DNA from: Numida meleagris
Taxonomy: Eukaryota > Chordata > Aves > Galliformes > Numididae
DNA: 64,000 nucleotides
Direction: 5' to 3'
Assembly (NCBI RefSeq): GCF_002078875.1
Contig: NC_034413.1
Span: forward strand, 60,384,433-60,448,432
Shown piece by piece: positions 48,242 through 61,181 of this stretch. Position numbers and translations under genes: made by a program. The notes below the pieces were generated by a model that saw only the letters and a list, made by a program, of their open reading frames with translations, did not search any database and had not been told where the DNA came from. How positions within the stretch are numbered: the first letter of the stretch is position 1; the number at the start of each line of letters is the position of its first letter.

Positions 48242-51200
48242 CTGAAAAAAAAAAATAATGTTAGTTCCTATTTCGAGCGTACAATTTGTTGGTAACAATT
48301 CTATGGTAAATTATACAAGTTTCACTTCATAAGATTCCCATATTAAACTTCTGACATATTCTGTCACGTATCACAAGGAATTACCGTTAGAGTTACACCT
48401 TCTTAGCTTCAAGTACAGTGTACTCAGGTGTCCTGTCTCACAGCTAGTGAGAAAATCTAATGACTCTCCTGTCCAGCAGATATTTCCATTGAAAAGTTAC
48501 TGCAAAAAATTTCAAGAACCAAAAATCAAGAGCTCGAGAACTGCAATTTGTCATTCCCATACTTTCTACTTCAAGTGAAGAAGAGACTAGTTCCTTTTCC
48601 CACCCAACCTCTCCTCCCCTTAAGGATCCAATAAATTTGTTTCATCAGACAATTCTCTGCTCCTGTTTTCTCACCTCTCCCTCCCTTACCACTGCGGCTG
48701 TTTCAGCAACTGAAGCTTCTGGCTCAATTGGAAGACCTACCAGGCTGGTGAGAAGAATCTTTCTCCAATCCTTGTACAGGATAAACCCAACCAGATTCCC
48801 TGAATTTATAGTAAGTGAAACAAAACAACTGCTAATTTCACTGGAAAGGGCTTTAACCTATCTACCTGCAAGAGTGGCTGCCAGAACAGGTTCTCCACTA
48901 ACTCCATCAGTAAAGGTACACTATCTTGAGAAGATATGAAGATACAACATAATAACTGATCTTAAGAACAGTTAAAATGAAACAATGGTAAAGGACCTCT
49001 GATGACTTGCAGCACCATCTTCTGCAGCTGGTGTCAATGGCTACATCCCAATCTCCAGAATACTTATCTGGATACAAAAGCAGTGGCTTAGACTAACAAA
49101 GAAATGAGGCTATGTCAGTTTTTATTTTAGAACAGCATATATGCTTAGGAATAGCAGACACTTGTGTCTCTCACCCTTCTGGGAATTTTCCAAGACTTCC
49201 TAAGAATGAAAAATAACTTTAAAAACGGCAAAAATATAATTCGCAATTGTGGTGATAACTGTACATTCATTGTTCTCATCAACTCAAAGGAGAAGGAGCT
49301 TTCAGTAAATAATGCATTTGTAAAGTTGTGATAATTAAGTGTATCTGCAGTGCCCTGTGAAGTGGAATCCATTATCAGATGATGAACTTGGGTACACAGA
49401 AACCCTTTCAGAGTGGAGAAGCATCAAAGTACCTCATTGTTTCAGTATGCAAATTGCAGTTTGAGCTGCACTGATCCTTCTGCTCATCTGGTCAATTTGC
49501 AGTAACACAGCATTGCTTATAAAAAAACATTTTCCATCTGTAGATTTCAAAGCTTAGTAAGTAATATCCTTTTCATACAGCCAACAAAGAAACTGAGGCA
49601 CACAACACTCGGTGGGCTTTCTTTCCATGGACTGCAACGAACAGGTCTTGCGACTTCGTTTCATACAGATCATGCCGCGTTCTGCCAAAACTCCCACTGA
49701 CTTGAACAGAAACACAGCATGTCATTATTCACTTCACGCTAAAGTTGTAAGTGGGGAGATACTTTTTCCCCCTGGCTTTCTTAGCTCCAGACTCTGGTGC
49801 CCTCTGGCCTGAGTTTTGGGCAACTCTGTCATGAAGTTTGCAAGGTATCCAACAGGCATCTGTATTTCTGTCAAGTTTTGATCCAACAAGTTTTCACCAA
49901 CACACTATTTTCTGTAATGAAAATATTACTGCGAACAAGATCTTAGATCAGCACGTTGAACTGAATGCAAAGTGACAAGTCATGCCAAAATACATTCCCA
50001 CTTGTGAACGTCATGCACATCCTGGACTGTTAGGAAATGGACATGCAGATCTTCGGTGTCAGAACAAGCAGATCTCATGTTCACAAGGATCAGAAAAACA
50101 GGAAAATTGATCAAGAAGGTTCCCAGGTTTAAAGATCGCTCAAAGACTAGAATTCTGGAGATACTCTAGCAGTTGGGTGCTGCCCGAGGTACAGCGAGGA
50201 AGGAAAGGATTTAAGATACCTTTGTTTCCACACATCTCTCATCGATGGGTTAAAAATAAGATCATCCTTGGAAAACTCCTGTGTAAAAACAGCAAAAAAG
50301 GCACAAAAGTATGTGCACTCCAACACATGGTATTCTGAAGGTATTTTTCTTGTGGTATGCCAGAGGTATAACCACAGCTCATCTCTGAGCAAAACCAAAG
50401 CTCCATCAGGGACTGTGTGCTCCTGAGGCTTCACTTTGAAGCAGAACGTTACTTAAAACTTACAACTGAACCCTGACACACAAACAGGAATATCTGGAAG
50501 AAGTACTGGCTCCCTGAAATCACTTCAGCTTCATTTCATTTTTGTGTGCTAGCTTTAATGAAAGCAGAACTCTGCCCGCACTCCCTCTCTGCACAAACTA
50601 CAGTTTGTTTTTAGAAATGTTTGCTCGTCTGCCAGTATTTTGTGTACACTGTGCTCTTCAGCAGCTTTGTTATTGCCTGCAAGTAGGTCACTGGGCTTTG
50701 AATGGAGGATTTGAGAAGCAGCTCACAATGCTGGTACTCTTATGTGGCCCAAAAGAAAGCAGACCTATAGTCTACATTTTTTTGAAATAAAGCCAAGTAC
50801 TACTTACAGCCTGAGTGATGCTCCATAAAGGCCTCAAAAGCAGCACTGGAATTATGTGGGTTAATCTTGGCTGTGTTGTTTTTAAGTAGTATTAACTTAC
50901 TTAAAGGATTTTTTTTTCCTAACTAATGCTTTTGAGCTTTAAAATCTGTGGATGTCCAGCCTGTGACAGACTATAGAATGTTTTCATAACCTCTGGTTAT
51001 TTCCAAAAATCTTGGAGCTTGTTTCATTCCATTACTGAAGAGGTAGATAAAAAGAGGCAATAACAAAAACCTTATTTCTGTACATAACATCCTCCATGCA
51101 GCATGCATGCTTGATGATATATAATTAGAAGAGACTAATATCAGAATTTTCCTCTGCCTTTGTATCCCCATACCATTAGTGTGGAATGCTAATCCATCTC

Positions 51201-54200
51201 CTTTCAGTGACAAATAACGTAGGCTCTACAGATGACCTAATCTTAATGAGGCAGCTCTCTGCTAGCTTGAGCTAGAGAAACTCCAGTCAATTCAGAGGCT
51301 GCCTATGCAAGCAAGGGGGTCTGGCTCCATGTCAGGTTGCTGAATCATTTGCAGAGGGCTGCTTATGTAACTTCGTTATTTTCCTTATAACAATGCAGCA
51401 GGGGATCAGGTTCCACAAGCTGGCAGCAGCTCCCAAGATTTCATACTTATGCCAACGCAGAAGTCATGCTGTCTCATTGCCAGCTGCTCAATGGACACAA
51501 GTGCTTTAGCAACTTGGTGGGGGTGTTTTTTTATCAGAATCTAGTAACCTCTGCAAATTAGTTGAAACACTAAAGACTCTTTGAAGCAGTTTGGGTTCAT
51601 TAAGCAAAAAGATTGGGCTAACTGGAGAAATGTTAAGGGAAAATGCAGTCAGTGACCTAAGCTTAATACCAGTGCCTGGTGACTGCTGCTGCAGCTGGTC
51701 TGCTAACAACCAAGCAGAATAAGCGACTACTTGCCTGAACTACCTGAAAACAGTTTTCAAGTTACTCAAACCTATACTAGTGATGAGCTCACTAAATTGT
51801 CACCCCCATAAATGGAGAGAACCCCAAACTCTGTTTCTGAGACACAAAAACAGGGGTTAACAGAAAAGCACAGAGCCAAAACATTATTTCACGCACAGGC
51901 ACACTTCTTTCAGGCCCCTAGTCAAGGCCTCTTTACACAGCTAGACAGTGGCGATTGCAAACAAGATTAGTGTGATTAGTGCACACAGCTTTTAGTCTAC
52001 CTGTTTACATTTTTCTTCCAAGTTTCCTTCACCGGGCCCTGAGGAAGCAGTGGTTGTCCTAGCTGGCAAATCCTCACCTACCCAACTATGCATGGTCTGG
52101 GTTTGACAAACAGGAAAGGCGGTATTAAGAGAAGGCACAGGTTTCAACTAAACCATCTAAAGACACAAAAAGCATTAATATTTGATTGACCCACAGGAGG
52201 ATTCCTTTCAGCAGAGGGCAGCACTGGCTGAAAATTAAGCTCAGCCACAACTCTCATCCATATGTATCATCACTCAGTGCTCCTGTGAGGCTTTGTTTTG
52301 GCAGCTTCCCAGTATCTCCACAACCACTTGAAAACCTCTGCTGGGGTGCAGAGCCCTGGCAAAACACTGGACTGAGATGGTACCAGGGTGACACGGGAGC
52401 AGGAACACATATCCTTGTGGATGTATCTCTCAGGAAGAAGAAAAGAGAGGAAGAAACAGCTGAGAACCTCCAAACTCCTGACTCCAGTTTGGTCATCAGT
52501 CTAATAGACCAACACCAGCTACAGATGCCTTTTATGATGCGATTGGTCTGGAGAAGTTCCAAAGCCAACTTCTAACAAATACAATCACACTCTATATACA
52601 TTATTAATCTCAGCATCCAGTCTAAGGCAAATGCATTAATAACTTAAGGCAGACTGGAACAGAGAAACACCCTCTCATGTCCCTTGGAATTATACTAAAC
52701 TGCAGATCCAATATAGATCCACTGAGGTGGGGAGGCATCAGTGACATACTAAGCAGCTTGCATTAGCTGGCATAGGGCAATGTTTCCATTCTCTGATGAG
52801 CATAGCTGATGCTAAGCGAGTTAATTCACACCCACAGAGAGTGTTCACAGGCTCTAAACAAGTGTTATTTCAGTGTATCTTCCAGCAGACAATTAAGTGT
52901 TAGCTGGCACTAAGCAAACAAGCTATCTGCCAAACCAAACCTCCTCCTTGTTCTCTTTTTTGAGACTATAATCAGGTGAATACAGACATCCACATCACTG
53001 ATATGGTACTATGACAAAATGGCTTCATCAGTTCATACATAACTCAGTTTTTCCAAGATTTATATTAGCATATGCTTTTTACATCTGCATCCTGAAAAGG
53101 AAGAAATTGTTTTTAATCAGATTTACATATCGAATTAATATACAGACCAACTCCACATCACTACTGTGTTTTATACAGTACACAATATATCATGAGAAGT
53201 TTTTGGAAGTCATGGATGGTTGCATTACATGTGTCAAAGGCATCTCAAAAAGGTGCCAGATAAATACAGATCTATAATGGATTAAGATTCCTTATGTTCT
53301 CTTCTGTCACCTGGTCATAGCAAAGACTTTGACAAAAATGTTCATTACTTTTGCAGAGCCAGCTGCTATCCCAGAAGTCAAGCTGATGAAGGCTACCCCG
53401 ATTAACTTTGCTCCATGTAAAGCAGCATTTACAGCAGAAACAGGTTTGAGAAACTCTTAAACTAAGTCTGGCATGATGTAGACCTGAATTCTGAGGGGGA
53501 GATTCCCATATATAAGTTAAGGAGGAAGAAAAGTTTCTGAAATTTTGTTTGCAGCAAAAATATGTCCTTTATGCTGCAAGAAGTTTCAAATCCTGATTTT
53601 CAAAACAGACCTGTCACTTATAACCACACAGGTGTGCATATATTTCTATATACGTGGCACATACACAAACATGTTGTGCCCAGACATACAATATAAGCAT
53701 GAGTATACACATTCTATGAAGCAATTTCTTATCTCCTATTATCAGACAGTAGGCTCTTATTATTTGAAGCAAACTGAGAAAAGGTAACTACCCATATTAA
53801 AACTGCTTCTAGCTCAAAGGTACCTATGAAGCTGTAAAAATCCAAGAGATTCACTTTAAGGAAACTACTCCTGATACCATGTTTCCAACAAAGCATGTGA
53901 TTATTTTCTGGCAACCCATGCTTGGAAAAACAATTTGCCTTACACTAAGTACACTAAAAATATTTGGGTTCTCATAGCTCTGCAGCATCAAATTCAAAAC
54001 AAATGAAATGAGGGCTACTGTTTTGGAAACATAGTTAGGACACCAAGATCCTTTCTGTTCTAACAGCATTAAGTCAAGTAAACACTGAAGTCCACCAAGT
54101 GCCACTTTTGATGAATTTCTCTATTTTTCCTAATACCAACTATTAAAATGCCTGAAAGAAGCTCCTCTTTGCACTGAGATCTAGTTTGACTTCTTTAGGA

Positions 54201-57200
54201 ACAACCTTTGACTAAAAGGCTGAACTCAGCATGTGGTCACAGTCCCTCCATAATCTTAAGGTCTCATTCTCTCTGGCTACTCATGGGGTCAGTGAGACAT
54301 ACAAGTCTGCTGTAGGAATATGGCAAGAATTTTGGAGAGCGCTCCAAACAACAACGGCAAAGCCCAGTCCACTGGGGAATACTGAAATGATTTGCCATTC
54401 AAAAGTATTCCTGCAAATGCCCTTTGTGCCACTGCTACTGTAACAGGCCACAGCCAGCTGTATTTACTGCCCAACACTTAAGGACGAATGATGCCATTTG
54501 AGCTCACTGGGAGGCTTCGGGCATGCTTTCACTCTGAAACTTCTGTCTAAGAACTCCTTGACTCTGCCCACAGCTAAAAGATTACAGCTCCAGCGGCTTC
54601 GTGACATCAAGCTGCAAGGGAGTCCAAGTTCACTTCCTTAGCGGTGTTTGCCTATTGCCGGTCCTGGTACAGACACTGCAGCAGTACCTAAATGATCTAC
54701 GATATCTAAAACTTTCTTCATGTTTTAGATATCATTTCCTTTTGAAGTGATAATATCAATATTTACTGAGAAATGATATTGAGGGCTGCTAGTTAAAATA
54801 AATTTTATCTTCACATTGGCTGTTTGAGCGTATGAAGAATTTGTTGACCTGTAGCAGCTTCTCTAAAGTCTTCCTCATCTTCTGGTATAATTCAGAAACA
54901 ATTTCTCAATTAATCAGCCAGAATCTAATTAGAGGCCTCAATCTAATTTCCATTTTCAAACTAATGGGCTCTTCTCCAAGAACAAACTATTTTCCCACAC
55001 AAAATCCAATCCTGGTACTCAAATTCAGAATTTTACCTACATAAAGAATGCACAATAATTTCTCCAGCAACATTAGTGAATGTATGGTGGTTACTGACAA
55101 TGTCCTCAGACCACCCACTACTACCAGCATCACCATTTCGAGTTGTTCTTCCCTGTGCCCTACCCAGTGATGAATCCTTGCTTGGGGAAAAAGCAGCATT
55201 CAGCTGCACATGCAGAAAAGGGCAACACCCAAAATGCATCTCAGTTTCCTACCTAATGCAGCATGATTTGCTTCTACCTAATAGCTTTTGTTCAACACGG
55301 AGGACAAATGTCTTTCACCTTTCTTCTACTGTTTGCAGGAAGTAACTTTAACTTTAATACAATGTAAACATCCAGAAGTATTAACAATCTTTAAAACAAG
55401 ACAAATATTTATCCATAGCACATTGCAGATCACCTCATTTTAAACATAATGCCTGACAATAATTTTGACCATATATTCATTGCTACTGTCAACAGCTTAA
55501 ATGGTTTCTACCCTGAGAGGGGATCATGACTTTTGGTCAATATCAACTCTATTTTCCACAAAGTACATCATGGTTCTTCTTGTGTGATAACAGAGGTTAT
55601 TGTTCTGCACGAGAACAAGCTGACTTCTGCACAACTGCGTTTCCTTTGACTTTGTTTCTTTACGATTTCACTAGCTATAAAACATGATCTGTAGTTCAAG
55701 TCAGACAGGTTAAGCTTGCCCATTAAGTGTGCTTAAGTAGTCATAAGAATATGCAAAGTTTTATTCATATATATTGTTCAGTTAGAAAAAGGTCTTTGGA
55801 CTAGATACCACTCTTTGTTCTAATTTTCTCCAGTGCCTTAACACCATGGGGTTGGGACCTCCAGGATCATCACATACACAACCATTTGCTCCTGAGCATT
55901 TGTAGGAGTTGAGTCAACTGCAGCGATTATCTCAAAGCTAGATTCTATTGAAAAATTCCCTTCTTTTACATTTGTTACACGCCTCTTGTAGCGCCTGATC
56001 ATTTGGAGTCTGAATTGCCACTCCTACTCCATAAACTCAACTGCTGTCTCCAAGTTTATATTTTGACAAGAGTTTCAACTGCACAACCTGCTCTGCATTT
56101 AGAGAACTTCAGACCTTGAAAGTTATCTGTAGCAATACCTTCCACAAGGAAAAGAAGTTATAATCCCTAAATGAATCTTCTTGATATAAAAAGTGGTACT
56201 TTTTACTCCAGTTATAGTCTCCAGAAGTGGAGGACTTTAAAAAAAATTTTTTTTTAAAATGTTCTTCAGAACGTTTCACCTGTTCAGGTTGGTCCTTGAT
56301 AATCCAGTTTGTTACTGCATAATGAATTTATTAGTGTGTTAACTATTGTCCTGATAGAGATTATGGCCAGTGATCACTTATAAATCTCCTGTGCCGCATT
56401 GTTTCTTCTGAAGCCTGTAGTTTGCACTATGTTCTTAATAAAATCATAGTACAGCAACTGTATGATGTAATAAAGATCACCTGTGCATTCTTTTTTTAGT
56501 ACCCTCAGTTAGCTTAACTGCACTATAATTTAAAAGCTAGAGGCATCAGAGGCAAATCCAAGTAACGCGCAGATTTAATAAAGAGAATTTAGATTCAGCC
56601 ATCTCTTATCAACCTCCAAGGCACTTGCCCAGGTACTGCTCAGGTGGAGCTTGCAGCAAGTCTCTGAGGCAGACAGGACAGTCACTGCACTGTGAACACA
56701 CATCCCACAGGTTCACAGCTGACAGCCAAAATTTCAGCTGCTGCAGAGATACTCTCAACTTTTCATGCAGCAACAATGACCCCTAATGGTGGAATATTTC
56801 TTCCACTGAGCAATACACAAAAATTTACTTTCCAAAGCATAACTCTAGTTAGTTTACCGCTCCCTCTTGCCCGCAACTACCAGAGTAAACTGCCTGGGGT
56901 TTACTCAAACGCTAACAAAAGCAGTTTCTTCCCTTTTAATTCTGACTTCATATGTGAAAGTATCATCATAGAAATACACATTCCAGATTTAATTCTCAGG
57001 TTTAATGTCACTTTCTTTTCTGAGATGGACTATCTTGAAACAAATTTTAGTTGTGCTAGTGCGAGTAAACGCTGCAAAAAACCTTCTAAAAGCAGGTGAG
57101 ACATCTGTATGCCAGAAAGCAAACAGCTTGCCCTCAAAAATGTTCTTTGAATTCCTGGGTCAGCCATCAGATAGTATTGCAACTGCAGCACCCTTGGTAC

Positions 57201-58056
57201 CCAGTGATCATTTCATCAGAATTGAATAATCGACAAAAATAATTTTATTTCCGAAGTTATAAAATAGTATTATTCTAGCATTAATTCAGCACAAAGTGCG
57301 TATAGAGCATAAAAATTTCATCCAGTTTTTATATTCTGATATCATTAAAGGTGTTTGGGATTTCTTTTTTAATTAAATCCGAGTACATTTCAAAGCCTAT
57401 AACTCCTACCGGAATCAATTCCTACATCTGGGCTGGGAACTGGAGGTAATTTTAAACTGTGTTACAGATGCCAGGTACATAAAACGAAGTTTCACTTTTC
57501 TCTTGGGAGAGATGAGTATCACTATCTGCTCCATTTTAGCTTCCTTGGCACTTGCATGTATAGCAAGAAAAGGAACAAGTTGACTGTATTATCTAAGCCT
57601 GACCTAAATGTGTCATTATTTTTCCAGGTTGAGAAAAACATACAGTTTTTAAAAGAAAAGAGTTGAGAGCCCTTGGCAGCTTACTGATTTGTTTACTTTC
57701 TTTTAACAATATTGCAAGATAAAAGTTGTGCTAGGTTTCATTTGAGTCTACAAAGCAACTAAATAAACAAAAATCTACAGATATTTCCAGACTGCTCAAT
57801 AAAAAGCATATTTTCAAACTCTGATCCTTTTTCCCCATGGTAATAGTAGCTAAAGTCACATGGCTGAGTCTACTGAACTGGCAATTCAATTTGGAAGTTA
57901 AGGTATGTAAAAAGTCAATCTAACTACTGAATTTTTAATTACCTCTATGATCAGTTAGTTTGTGGGGGAGTCTCCTCCTTGTTGTTTTTGTTTTTTTTCT
58001 CTTTTGGAAGAGTAACTACTGCAAATACTTCATTATTCTGAATTATTCATTATTAC
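48242..58056 (-). other. CLASP1: CLASP1 intron W4-W5 (9.8 kb, largest here)
   Basis: A phase-0, AT-rich intron. It contains a perfect 12-base inverted repeat (54701-54733), an A/T palindrome (56236-56259), and a weak palindromic-repeat remnant near 49680-49740. No exon-like conserved peptide or RNA gene was recognised. Confidence 0.82.
54701..54733. repeat. Perfect 12-base inverted repeat
   Basis: GATATCTAAAAC (54701-54712) and GTTTTAGATATC (54722-54733) are exact inverted copies around a 9-base loop. A second, imperfect AATATCA/TGATATT pair follows within 45 bases. Confidence 0.85.
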
Positions 58057-58200
58057 CTTTCTCACATCTGAGCTCTTTGGTTCTGTTGTCCAAGTTATAA
58101 TTCTAGACACAGCAAGTCTTGTCTCACTAGAGTTCACAAAGTCCGTTGGATCCATCTGTCTTGCCAAGGACTCAATATATTTCAGGATAGCAACTTTCAC
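58057..58200 (-). CDS. CLASP1: CLASP1 exon W4 (TOG3)
   Basis: A 144-base, phase 0-0 exon of 48 codons, starting VKVAILKYIESLARQMDPTD and ending TTEPKSSDVRK. Acceptor TCTCAG, donor GTAATA. The SSETRLAVSRIITWTTEPKS part forms an intra-HEAT loop region of TOG3 shared by CLASP1 and CLASP2. Confidence 0.95.
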
Positions 58201-58783
58201 CTGAGAAGTAAAAAGGCATTTGTTAATCTCACAAGCTAACAAAAATAGAATTATCATATAATAAGCACATATTGCTACAGATTGACAAGACCTGCGTCAC
58301 ACTGAGGAAAAAACATCCCCCTGCTGCATCTCCATGTCAGTTATCAAGAATAAATGCAACTTCCTACACAAGAAAAATTTTGCCTGGAATGGTTCAATCA
58401 GAATAGGCTTGAAAAATGTACGGCTGCTTGTGCATTTGCGTGAGCACATGAGTACTTCATCACACCGTTCCCACCAGTCTGAAACATTTTAAAGTCCTGC
58501 GGTTTCTCGTGCCCATGGATATTGTTCCAGGCACCAAACCTTAGCTTTTGTTCTCAAACCAAAAGCACGAGGCTGAAGTCTAAAAGGATTTCAAGTCTGG
58601 GAGGTGGCAGAAAGAACACAGTATCCATTCGGCATCCCATATATTCCTGCCTCTGATATCATTTTAGTAGCATCAGGTGCTTACAATTAGTCATCTTGTC
58701 ACAAATTCTGTGTTTTCATTGTATCTGACAAGGCAAGCTAAGATGATCGTGCTTATGCTTCATTGAAAAGGTTCGATACTGAC
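58201..58783 (-). other. CLASP1: CLASP1 intron W3-W4
   Basis: A phase-0 intron of 583 bases with nothing else recognised. Confidence 0.88.
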
Positions 58784-58862
58784 CTTGAGGTTTGGTGTTT
58801 GGGTCTGATCCACAATAAACCTCATCAAAATGTTAAATTGTTGATCAAATGGAAAAGAATCC
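58784..58862 (-). CDS. CLASP1: CLASP1 exon W3 (TOG3)
   Basis: A 79-base exon: one base completing arginine, then 26 codons starting DSFPFDQQFNILMRF and ending QTQTPNLK. The acceptor is GGACAG and the donor is GTCAGT. It continues the TOG3 helical array. Confidence 0.95.
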
Positions 58863-59761
58863 CTGTCCAAAGAAAACCAAGGCAAAAATGTGATGCAACA
58901 TACATTCCCAAGACTAAATTAACCAATACGTGAGAAGGTACACAGTAGAGTTCAGCACCTACCACACTTTTGTTCCTAAGTTTACCCTCAACTATTCAGA
59001 AAACTGCAAGTAGAACAATCAGCTGATTATTGTTTTACTACGGGCTAAACAATGCTAAATCAACACCCCCATACACTGTTACTCAGTCTGCCTTCTGTAC
59101 ACTTATCCAGTTTTTGGCATACCTGGCCATCCCTTCTTCATTTCAGGCTGTGCTTTTTTTTTTTCCTCCCCTTTCTGCCTTTTCTCTAGTAGGAAACTGC
59201 TTTCTCTTTCCCTCAGAGTTCATATCTGGTTTTCATTTCTCTTCTCTATCCTATTTTACTCCTGGATAACTACTACTATCAGTACTGTTTTGTTTGTTTT
59301 TAGATTATCCGTTTCCATGATGAGTTGAACTTCACTGTAAGTATGTCCTGTGCTGGATGTCCTTAAATGAGGACAGGGACTACAGAATTGGTGTGCAAAG
59401 AGCGGTAGCGTTCAAGGTCTTATCCTGACATTATTTGTCATTCAAACACATTTAAGATGTTACGAACTTTGTGTTAAAGCATCATTTTGTGTTGTGAACA
59501 CGTAAAGCAATTGTTTTTAATCAAAACAAAAACTGATGCCCAAACATGCACGCCAAGAAATGCAAACTAACATAACTGATCAGTTACACGCTTGAAAGTT
59601 ATGCTTTAGGTATTGCGACATAGTTTGTTCTCATTTACGTTGGTGTTCCTCAGGATTGAGGCCTCAACACACATGGTACCACTGGGTTTGTAAAACGTTA
59701 ATCATGTGCCTTCCTGTAACCCTGTAAAAACCTACACAGTGTTGCTATTTAAGTACTCTAC
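58863..59761 (-). other. CLASP1: CLASP1 intron W2-W3
   Basis: A phase-2 intron of 899 bases. A pyrimidine-rich plus-strand stretch lies near 59145-59260. Nothing else recognised. Confidence 0.88.
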
Positions 59762-59925
59762 CTGGTGACATCCAGAGCTTTCTGAACTTTTGCCTGCACA
59801 GACCCCAGCAAATCTGCTCCCATTTTCTTTAGCAACTGTGTCAGGAGAACAAAAAGCCAATCCTGCAAGTCATCTTTGTGAATGATGATGAAATCAACCA
59901 GGGTTTCCAGAAACATGCTGAAGAC
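59762..59925 (-). CDS. CLASP1: CLASP1 exon W2 (TOG3)
   Basis: The 164-base exon carries 54 codons plus AG. It begins VFSMFLETLVDFIIIHKDDL and ends VQAKVQKALDVT, with the arginine completed by the next exon. Acceptor TTGTAG, donor GTAGAG. It encodes HEAT-like helices of TOG3. My memory of the human protein has an extra arginine before VFSM at this junction; the chosen GT-AG pair gives SK-VFSM instead. I cannot tell whether that is a real difference, an alternative site or a memory error. Confidence 0.94.
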
Positions 59926-61117
59926 CTACAAGCAAAACAAGTGTCACAAAAAGGAAGGCTATGCTTCAAATAAAAACTAACTGGAGAGTTTTAAAAACTT
60001 GAGTTTCAGAATTATTGTTATAGACAGTTTAATGAATGGATGATTTTAGTGACTGCATTGCTTTGAAAATAAAAATCAGACAACAGACATATATAAAGTG
60101 CAGTATTAAAATACCACATGAAACAAATGAAGGAAGAGGAGTAGAATACACTTACTCTCTGTTGTGAATTCCACGGCAAAGCAGGCCATGCAACAAAACA
60201 AACCACTTGTTAGCACACAGTGATCAAACATGATTGTTCATATGCAGTTTGTCAACATAAAAGATGCATTCATTCCAAGTTTACATTTTCTTAATACAAA
60301 ATACCTTCTCACTAGAGTTATTTAAAACATTATATACCTTGTGTCAGATCCAGCTCATGAAAAGCAATACCCCTGAAGTCAACAAGTCAGGAGAACTTGA
60401 TGATTTTAGATAATTGTATAACCTCCAATCTTTACCAAGTTTTTTCCTCACTCCCCCAGTTTATTCTGACCTCTGCGACTCCGGCCCCATGTGCTATCCC
60501 AGTGTTTATTAACAGCAAGGACAATGGATAGAAAAGAACCCTGATTTTGCAAAAAAGGACTAAAGTCTGACTTCAGTTATACTGTAGCAATTTTGAGATT
60601 GTAATTTACACTTCAAACTAATTAGTTTTAGCAATAATTCTATAAAAGCAGTGAAAATGAGAGATCATCACTGTCACGGTGAACATACTTCGGTTAAGTG
60701 TGTAATAAACCATCACCTTATTTATACACTGGAAATATCTGCAAACAAATAAACTATATCTATGCTCTTTCTACAAGGGACTGAATTTTTGAGAAGCAAA
60801 ACATTAATGCCTTACAGGTAGGAACTGTCACACTAGATGTGACCAGTTGGCCAGCTGGTCCAGACTATAATTACTTGAGGAGTTGACAGCCAAAAGGCAT
60901 TCAGTTTCTTGGGAAGCACAAGGTAACCAGTTCCTAGCATCAGCAGACAGATGGGGATCCATACTTTCATGGTAAAACAGATGAGAACCGAGGTTTATAA
61001 ATACCAGCTTTCCCCAGCAGATGGCAGGGGTAGAAATACAAGACATTCATCTTGGAACAATACACAACTGTAAACACATGATAATTCAAGAGAATGACCC
61101 AGTCTCTGTGATCTTAC
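59926..61117 (-). other. CLASP1: CLASP1 intron W1-W2
   Basis: A phase-0 intron of 1192 bases with nothing else recognised. Confidence 0.88.
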
Positions 61118-61181
61118 CTTGCTGTGAGGGTCAGCAAACATGCGAGTAAATATTTCACATAGCCTTTTTAATTCCACTCGG
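61118..61181 (-). CDS. CLASP1: CLASP1 exon W1 (first in window; TOG3)
   Basis: One base finishes a serine codon begun in the missing upstream exon; 21 codons, RVELKRLCEIFTRMFADPHS plus K, follow. The acceptor TTCTAG ends at 61182 and the donor GTAAGA starts at 61117. The peptide is a helix pair of the third TOG domain and, as far as I remember it, is identical to the human protein. Confidence 0.95.

Noticed and set aside
56236..56259. A/T palindrome as a structured or regulatory element
   Set aside because: It is a simple A-run next to a T-run in AT-rich intron sequence and needs no special explanation.
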